A stretch of 9,465 nt of DNA, taken from contig JBKJLF010000693.1 of NCBI GenBank assembly GCA_046597185.1, positions 1-9,465 of the forward strand, read 5' to 3'. This stretch comes from CAMBDR01 sp046597185. Lineage in GTDB: Bacteria; Pseudomonadota; Gammaproteobacteria; Burkholderiales; Burkholderiaceae_D. The notes below the pieces were generated by a model. That model was not told the origin of the DNA. It worked only from the letters and a program-made list of their open reading frames with translations, and ran no database searches. A program made the position numbers and the translations under genes. Below, piece by piece: positions 5,418 to 9,465 of the stretch. Position 1 is the first letter of the stretch. Each line of letters begins with the position of its first letter.

Positions 5418-5702
5418 ATGAAAGCAATCTGGAATGGTCAGATATTGGCCGAAAGCAATGACACGGTCTTACTGGAAAATAACCACTATTTCCCCGAATC
5501 CGCCCTCAATATGGCCTGGTTTTCAGCCAGCGACCACCAAACCACCTGCCCCTGGAAAGGTACGGCCAGCTATTATTCAATCGCAGTTGGCGGCCAAACC
5601 AACCCCAATGCCGCATGGTTTTACCAAGAACCCAAGGACGCCGCCAAGCAAATTAAAGGCCGGGTGGCATTTTGGAAAGGGGTGCAAGTGGTGGCGGATT
5701 AA
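5418..5702 (+). CDS. DUF427 domain protein
   Basis: A 94-residue protein covering one complete DUF427 domain. It has the family's conserved blocks: MKAIWNGQILAES (1-13), the NNHYFP turn (22-27), the central TTCPWKGTASYY (48-59), NAAWFYQEP (70-78) and the C-terminal RVAFWKGVQV (about 83-92). DUF427 proteins are small, soluble, beta-rich and widespread in bacteria and fungi. I know of no settled biochemical function, though the strictly conserved CPWKG and YY residues suggest a binding or catalytic pocket. ATG 5418 has AGGA (5408-5411) 6 bases upstream. The frame is open further upstream, but that sequence is not DUF427-like, so the shorter start is right. It stands alone, with a palindrome-containing leader before it and a terminator after it, so it is probably a single-gene unit. 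Confidence 0.9.
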   Translation: MKAIWNGQILAESNDTVLLENNHYFPESALNMAWFSASDHQTTCPWKGTASYYSIAVGGQTNPNAAWFYQEPKDAAKQIKGRVAFWKGVQVVAD

Positions 5703-5707
5703 ACATC

Positions 5708-5746
5708 GGCAAAATGGCATACAATGAAGGCCATTTTGCCATTTTT
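5708..5746 (+). terminator. Rho-independent terminator after the DUF427 gene
   Basis: A perfect 11-base stem, GGCAAAATGGC (5708-5718) with GCCATTTTGCC (5730-5740), closes an 11-base loop and is followed by ATTTTTC. It starts 5 bases after the DUF427 stop. The stem is moderately AT-rich but exact, and the T-run is on the plus strand only. Confidence 0.8.
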
Positions 5747-5750
5747 CTGC

Positions 5751-5867
5751 ATGCCCACCATGAATTTGCTTTCACCTGAGCACTACCAGCCGCAATCGAT
5801 TGGTTTGTTCAACGCCATTGCCACGCGCATGGGCGCTGCCCTGCCTTGGGCCCGGCATGACGGATGA
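5751..5867 (+). pseudogene. Truncated N-terminus of a possible GrpB-family protein
   Basis: A short frame from ATG 5751 (or 5760) encodes MNLLSPEHYQPQSIGLFNAI and continues to LPWARHDG before TGA at 5865-5867. It reads like the start of a real protein. The pattern of an N-terminal helix with LFxAIAxRxxAALPWAR resembles GrpB/UPF0157-family nucleotidyltransferase-like proteins, where LPxAR would be followed by a [VI]EHVG[AS] motif. Here the similarity stops after LPWAR (about 5855), exactly where the opposite-strand Fic fragment begins. No ribosome binding site is clear, and the DUF427 terminator sits directly upstream. I read this as a gene remnant. The family name is tentative. Confidence 0.4.
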
Positions 5868-6147
5868 AAACAGGCTGGTTGCGGTATCCGGCCAAATCTT
5901 CAGCGTTCAGCAAACCCGCCTGTACGCTGGGCGCAAACAGGGCGCGATACCATGCGCCATGGTCGCCTTGCAATACCGTGCCAGGATTTACACCATTGAG
6001 TATTGTTACCACACTCGCTTGCACCGCTTGATGCGCCAAATCATAGCCTTTGGGCCACGCACGCATTGAAACATACCATGCGGTGGTGTCGCCCGGTTTT
6101 TCATCGGGTCGTGTCGGCATCAACCAACCTTTGACCACCTCTTGCAA
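5857..6147 (-). pseudogene. Internal fragment of a Fic-family (AMPylase-type) protein
   Basis: Read on the minus strand, this stretch encodes about 97 residues including VKGWLMPTRPDEKPGDTTAW, the helical segment GYDLAHQAVQASVVTIL, then WYRALFAPSVQAGLLNAEDL and AGYRNQPVFIR. This matches the N-terminal helical region and the AGYRxxxVxI segment that lies before the catalytic loop of Fic proteins, which transfer AMP or related groups to target proteins. After PVFIR the family pattern (HVPP, then the HPFxDGNGR catalytic motif) is absent: the frame runs on as unrelated sequence that is antisense to the GrpB-like fragment. At the other end an in-frame TGA lies a few codons upstream of NGYLQEV, and the first codon of the open stretch is TTG, so the true N-terminus is missing too. 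With no catalytic motif the fragment cannot be an active Fic enzyme. Confidence 0.6.
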
Positions 6148-6323
6148 ATAGCCATTGACGACCCATCATATCCATCGACTATTTCAAGTTTATTCTGCCC
6201 TACCATTTCACGTATAGTGCGCTCTTTCATCAATCCAGCTTACCCGGCAGCAAGATGGATCTCCACCACAGGCGCTACCGTGTTACACTACGCCGTATCC
6301 AATCATCCATTCACTTTTTTCGC

Positions 6324-6327
6324 GAGG
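6324..6327 (+). promoter_or_regulatory. Shine-Dalgarno site fixing the guanylate kinase start
   Basis: GAGG at 6324-6327 lies 6 bases before ATG 6334. The frame is open to an ATG at 6142, but that 64-residue extension has no kinase-like sequence, while translation from 6334 brings the P-loop to its normal place near the N-terminus. In the 186 bases between the Fic fragment and this start, TATAGT (6213-6218) is a good -10 match without a convincing -35. Confidence 0.75.
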
Positions 6328-6333
6328 ATAGCC

Positions 6334-6996
6334 ATGTCTGAACCCGAAGCTGCCGACGCGGGTCGCGCCTATGCCGGGAGCCTGTTTCTGGTGGTCGCCC
6401 CATCTGGTGCAGGAAAATCATCCCTGGTCAATGCCCTGCTGGCACAAGAACCGAGCATTAAACTTTCCATTTCCTTCACCACGCGCCAACCACGGCCGGG
6501 TGAAAGCAATGGCCGTGAGTACTTTTTTACCGATGTGCCCGACTTTTTGGCGCGGCGCGACCGGGGCGAATTTTTAGAGTCCGCCGAAGTGCATGGCAAT
6601 TATTATGGCACCTCACGCATCTTGATCGAAAATGATATCGCCAACGGCACCGATGTGTTACTCGAAATCGATTGGCAAGGCGCACGCCAGGTCAAAAAAC
6701 GCTTTCCTCACGCCGCCGGCATTTTTATCTTGCCGCCCTCCATCGCCGCACTCGAAGAACGGCTCAAAAAACGCGGACAAGATGAGCCACACGTCATCAC
6801 ACGCCGAACTTTGGCCGCTGGCAGCGAAATTGCGCACGCCCCTGAATTCGAGTATGTTATTATTAACGAAAACTTCGATGTCGCATTGTCTGAAATGAAT
6901 GCGATTGTTCGAGCAACCCGTTGCCGTTTGCTGCAACAAGCCACACGCAATGCCGCCTTGTTCATACAATTTGGCATACATGTAAATTTAGCATAA
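6334..6996 (+). CDS. gmk: Guanylate kinase
   Basis: A 220-residue cytoplasmic enzyme converting GMP (or dGMP) and ATP to GDP and ADP, the essential step linking GMP to the GTP pool. The P-loop APSGAGKSS is at residues 22-30. The GMP-binding segment follows, with SFTTRQPRPGE and G-x-x-YFF (about 47-65), where the conserved Ser, Arg and Tyr contact the GMP base and phosphate. Next come the ESAEVHGNYYGTS block, DVLLEIDWQGARQV (Asp of the Walker-B-like strand) and the lid-side helix with LKKRGQDE and its arginines. Length is slightly above the usual ~205, due to a dozen extra residues before the P-loop (MSEPEAADAGRAYAG) and a short C-terminal tail. It lies 27 bases upstream of rpoZ and is very likely co-transcribed with rpoZ and spoT, putting GDP supply next to the (p)ppGpp enzyme. 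Confidence 0.96.
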   Translation: MSEPEAADAGRAYAGSLFLVVAPSGAGKSSLVNALLAQEPSIKLSISFTTRQPRPGESNGREYFFTDVPDFLARRDRGEFLESAEVHGNYYGTSRILIENDIANGTDVLLEIDWQGARQVKKRFPHAAGIFILPPSIAALEERLKKRGQDEPHVITRRTLAAGSEIAHAPEFEYVIINENFDVALSEMNAIVRATRCRLLQQATRNAALFIQFGIHVNLA

Positions 6997-7023
6997 GATT
7001 GCAACACATTAATAGGAAATATT

Positions 7024-7227
7024 ATGGCCCGTATCAGCGTAGAAGATTGCCTCAAACAAATCCCAAATCGTTTTCAATTGACGCTTTGCGCCACCTATCG
7101 CGCACGCCAGTTGTTACAGGGCCACACACCCAAGGTTGAAGCCAAAGACAAACCAACCGTTACCGCATTACGTGAAATTGCCGCCGGCAAAGTGGGTATT
7201 GAGATGTTGAAAAAAGTACCGACCTAA
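7024..7227 (+). CDS. rpoZ: DNA-directed RNA polymerase subunit omega
   Basis: A 67-residue protein with the omega signature: MARISVEDCLKQIPNRFQL at the N-terminus, RARQLLQG (27-34) in the conserved helix, and DKPTVTALREIAAGKVG (43-58). It binds the beta' subunit, helps its folding and assembly into RNA polymerase, and in Proteobacteria contributes to one of the ppGpp binding sites at the omega/beta' interface. It is shorter than E. coli omega (about 91 residues), as is common in Betaproteobacteria, where the acidic C-terminal tail is absent. AGGA (7014-7017) sits 6 bases before ATG. The neighbouring spoT makes the very alarmone this subunit helps the polymerase to sense. Confidence 0.96.
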   Translation: MARISVEDCLKQIPNRFQLTLCATYRARQLLQGHTPKVEAKDKPTVTALREIAAGKVGIEMLKKVPT

Positions 7228-7269
7228 AAACTGCCATTGTATAGAATGAAGTAGACGCCCTTTGCGAAC

Positions 7270-9411
7270 ATGACTGAACCATCCTTACCCCCTGGCGTCG
7301 CTTCTGTCACTCAGCTTACCCAGAAAATCAGTGAGTACATGACACCTGCAGAAATGCAAAAGGTGCGTGATGCTTATCGTTTTTCTGATCAAAAGCATCT
7401 GGGGCAGATTCGTAAATCAGGCGAACCGTATATTTCGCACCCGATTGCGGTGGCGGAGATTTGTGCTGACTGGAAACTGGACGCACAAGCCATTATGGCG
7501 GCCTTGTTGCACGATGTGATGGAAGATCAGGACGTTAAAAAAGACGAATTGATCGAACGCTTTGGTGCCCCGGTCGCCAGTTTGGTGGATGGTTTGTCGA
7601 AACTGGAAAAAATCGAATTCCAAAGCCATGTGGAAGCCCAGGCAGAAAATTTCCGCAAAATGCTGCTGGCCATGGCGCGCGACGTGCGCGTCATGCTGAT
7701 CAAGCTCGCCGATCGCCTGCACAATATGCGCACGTTGGAGGCTGTTGACCTACAACGACGCCAGCGCATTTCCCGTGAATCACTGGAAATCTATGCGCCC
7801 ATTGCCCATCGTCTGGGCCTGAACAGCCTCTATCAGGAGATGTCGGATCTGTCGTTGCAGCATTTGTATCCGGACCGTTTTCGTGTGCTGTCCAAGGCAG
7901 TGCGTACCGCACGTGGCAATCGCCGCGAGGTTGTCAGCAAGGTGCTGGACAGCGTTGAGCACCGGCTTCGAGAACACGGCTTGGACGCGCAGGTACAAGG
8001 GCGGGAAAAGCACCTGTATTCCATTTACCGTAAGATGCGCGAGAAACATCTGTCATTCGCGCAGGTGCATGACATGTTCGGCTTTCGCATTGTTGTCAAA
8101 GACACCACCGCCTGTTATGTCGCGCTGGGGCTGCTGCACGGACTCTACAAACCGATTCCCGGCAAGTTCAAGGACTACATCGCGATACCCAAGGCCAATG
8201 GCTACCAGTCATTGCACACCACGCTGTTCGGTCCGTTCGGCAGCCCGATCGAAATCCAGATCCGCACAGCGGAAATGCACAAAATCGCGGAAGCCGGAGT
8301 CGCCTCGCACTGGCTCTACAAAAGTACCAACACTTCGCTTTCGGAACTGCAGAAAAAAACCCATCAGTGGCTGCAAAGCCTCCTCGAGATGCAGTCGGAG
8401 TCTGGCGACTCCGTGGAATTCCTCGAACACCTCAAAGTCGATCTTTTCCCCGATGAAGTGTATGTCTTTACGCCCAAGGGCAAGATCATGTCGCTGCCGC
8501 GCGGTGCAACCGCCGTTGATTTTGCCTATGCAGTGCATACCGACATCGGCAACCGCTGTGTCGCCGTCAAAACCAATCAGGAGCTGATGCCGCTGCGTAC
8601 CGAGCTGCGCAATGGAGACCGTGTCGAGATCATCACAGCCTCACACGCCAAACCAAATCCCCTGTGGCTGAATTTTGTGGCTACGGCCAAGGCGCGCTCC
8701 CACATCCGCCATTTCCTCAAAACCATGCATTTCGCCGAATCGGTGCAGCTCGGCGAACGGCTGCTGCTGCAGGCACTGACCAAGTTCAAGACCACACTCG
8801 GCGACATCAGTGAAGTGCAATGGAACAAGCTGGTACGCGATTCGAGTGCGAAATCTCGTGACGACATTCTGTCGGATATCGGTCTCGGCAAGCGCCTGGC
8901 GGTAGTGGTCGCTCACCAACTCCTGGCTTTAGGCGAACCCCTCACCGCGGATTCACGACCTACCGGCGCAGTAATCGTAAGAGGATCTGAAGGTCTGGCT
9001 GTACAGTTTGCCCGCTGCTGCGGCCCCATACCCGGCGATCCGATCATCGGCATCATCAGCAAAGGCCAGGGCATGGTGGTGCATACCCATGACTGTCCGG
9101 TGGTCGCCAAAAGTCACCGCGATCCGGAACGCACACTGGACGTGCAATGGGACAGCAGTCCGAAAAAGCTGTTTGATGTCGGCATCCGGCTGGTTGTCGC
9201 CAACCAGCGGGGCGTGCTGGCCAAGGTTGCCGCCGAAATTGCCGCCGCAGAGTCGAATATCCAGAACGTCGCGGTAGACCCCGAGGATGGCGGCACTTAT
9301 ACCGGCATGCGCTTCACCGTCCAGGTCATGAACCGCATGCATCTGGCCCGCATCGTGCGCGACCTGCGCAAGATTCCTGAGGTCGTCCGCATCAACCGCG
9401 TTAAGGGCTGA
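7270..9411 (+). CDS. spoT: Bifunctional (p)ppGpp synthetase/hydrolase
   Basis: A 713-residue RelA/SpoT-family protein, full length (E. coli SpoT is about 702). The N-terminal HD hydrolase domain looks active: Arg48, His57, His81-Asp82 with Glu85-Asp86 (HDVMED) and Asn152 in LADRLHNMRTL match the manganese and substrate residues. The synthetase domain follows, with GREKHLYSIYRKM (244-256), HDMFGFRIVV (267-276) and KFKDYIAIPKANGYQSLHTT (299-318). KFKD is the basic RxKD-type motif of bifunctional enzymes, not the acidic ExDD of synthetase-only RelA. The regulatory half has a TGS domain (about 396-457, VFTPKGKIMSLPRG), a cysteine-containing zinc-finger-type segment with ARCCGPIPGD (about 578-587), and a C-terminal ACT domain (about 635-713). 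It makes and degrades (p)ppGpp during nutrient stress. ATG 7270 has no strong Shine-Dalgarno sequence. The gene lies 42 bases after rpoZ. No terminator is visible in the remaining 54 bases. Confidence 0.95.
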   Translation: MTEPSLPPGVASVTQLTQKISEYMTPAEMQKVRDAYRFSDQKHLGQIRKSGEPYISHPIAVAEICADWKLDAQAIMAALLHDVMEDQDVKKDELIERFGAPVASLVDGLSKLEKIEFQSHVEAQAENFRKMLLAMARDVRVMLIKLADRLHNMRTLEAVDLQRRQRISRESLEIYAPIAHRLGLNSLYQEMSDLSLQHLYPDRFRVLSKAVRTARGNRREVVSKVLDSVEHRLREHGLDAQVQGREKHLYSIYRKMREKHLSFAQVHDMFGFRIVVKDTTACYVALGLLHGLYKPIPGKFKDYIAIPKANGYQSLHTTLFGPFGSPIEIQIRTAEMHKIAEAGVASHWLYKSTNTSLSELQKKTHQWLQSLLEMQSESGDSVEFLEHLKVDLFPDEVYVFTPKGKIMSLPRGATAVDFAYAVHTDIGNRCVAVKTNQELMPLRTELRNGDRVEIITASHAKPNPLWLNFVATAKARSHIRHFLKTMHFAESVQLGERLLLQALTKFKTTLGDISEVQWNKLVRDSSAKSRDDILSDIGLGKRLAVVVAHQLLALGEPLTADSRPTGAVIVRGSEGLAVQFARCCGPIPGDPIIGIISKGQGMVVHTHDCPVVAKSHRDPERTLDVQWDSSPKKLFDVGIRLVVANQRGVLAKVAAEIAAAESNIQNVAVDPEDGGTYTGMRFTVQVMNRMHLARIVRDLRKIPEVVRINRVKG

Positions 9412-9465
9412 TTTTTCCCTTTTCATTCCGGACGCCGGTTGCTCGCCTAGGATGTGAGCTTCCAG

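Noticed and set aside
6142..6333. In-frame N-terminal extension of guanylate kinase
   Set aside because: The P-loop is normally near the N-terminus, a Shine-Dalgarno site precedes ATG 6334, and the extension overlaps the Fic remnant on the other strand.
7228..7269. Possible separate promoter for spoT between rpoZ and spoT (TATAGAAT at 7240-7247)
   Set aside because: No -35 element at suitable distance; the 42-base gap fits co-transcription from gmk/rpoZ.
7883..8587. Long plus-strand open frame of 234 codons within spoT
   Set aside because: It lies wholly inside the well-supported spoT gene in another frame. Its Arg/Ser/Cys-rich composition is typical of a shadow frame.
1..9465. CRISPR array, tRNA, rRNA or insertion sequence
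   Set aside because: No regularly spaced direct repeats, no cloverleaf with CCA-type end, no transposase frame or terminal inverted repeats were seen on either strand. The only repeats are the short tandem units listed.

Overview
The window looks like chromosomal DNA of a betaproteobacterium. The main evidence is the block gmk - rpoZ - spoT at the right end, in the order and spacing common in Beta- and Gammaproteobacteria, with protein sequences that read as betaproteobacterial. Genus cannot be fixed from the sequence alone. No tRNA, rRNA, CRISPR array, insertion sequence or phage gene was found.

Left end (1-829, + strand): the last part of a voltage-gated-type potassium channel, followed 14 bases later by a DUF2238 (YjdF-like) inner-membrane protein. 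This pair converges on a minus-strand operon.

Centre left (916-4512, - strand): a four-gene operon read from 4512 down to 916. It encodes a periplasmic phosphonate/phosphate-type binding protein (PhnD-like), a membrane permease (PhnE-like), an ABC ATPase (PhnC-like) and a metallophosphoesterase-fold protein. The three transporter genes are joined by 4-base ATGA overlaps, and the fourth starts 5 bases after the ATPase stop with its ribosome binding site over the ATPase 3' end. The four products should therefore be made together: an importer for a small phosphorus-containing compound plus a companion phosphoesterase-like protein. No C-P lyase or phosphonatase gene lies in the window, so the true substrate is open. 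The phosphoesterase has lost all three private ligands of metal site 1 but kept those of site 2. The operon also carries three separate small in-frame tandem duplications.

Centre (4603-5212, - strand): a gene for a small HExxH zinc-peptidase-like protein, broken by one extra base in an A6/T6 run inside the HExxH motif itself. It is either a pseudogene, a slippage-prone gene or a sequencing error.

Centre right (5418-6333): a DUF427 protein gene (+) with a good terminator, then a small gene graveyard. This holds the first ~32 codons of a possible GrpB-family gene (+) and an internal piece of a Fic-family gene (-), joined tail to tail as if one deletion removed both 3' ends.

Right end (6334-9411, + strand): guanylate kinase, RNA polymerase omega subunit and the bifunctional (p)ppGpp synthetase/hydrolase SpoT. 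This block ties GTP/GDP supply, RNA polymerase and the stringent-response alarmone into one locus.
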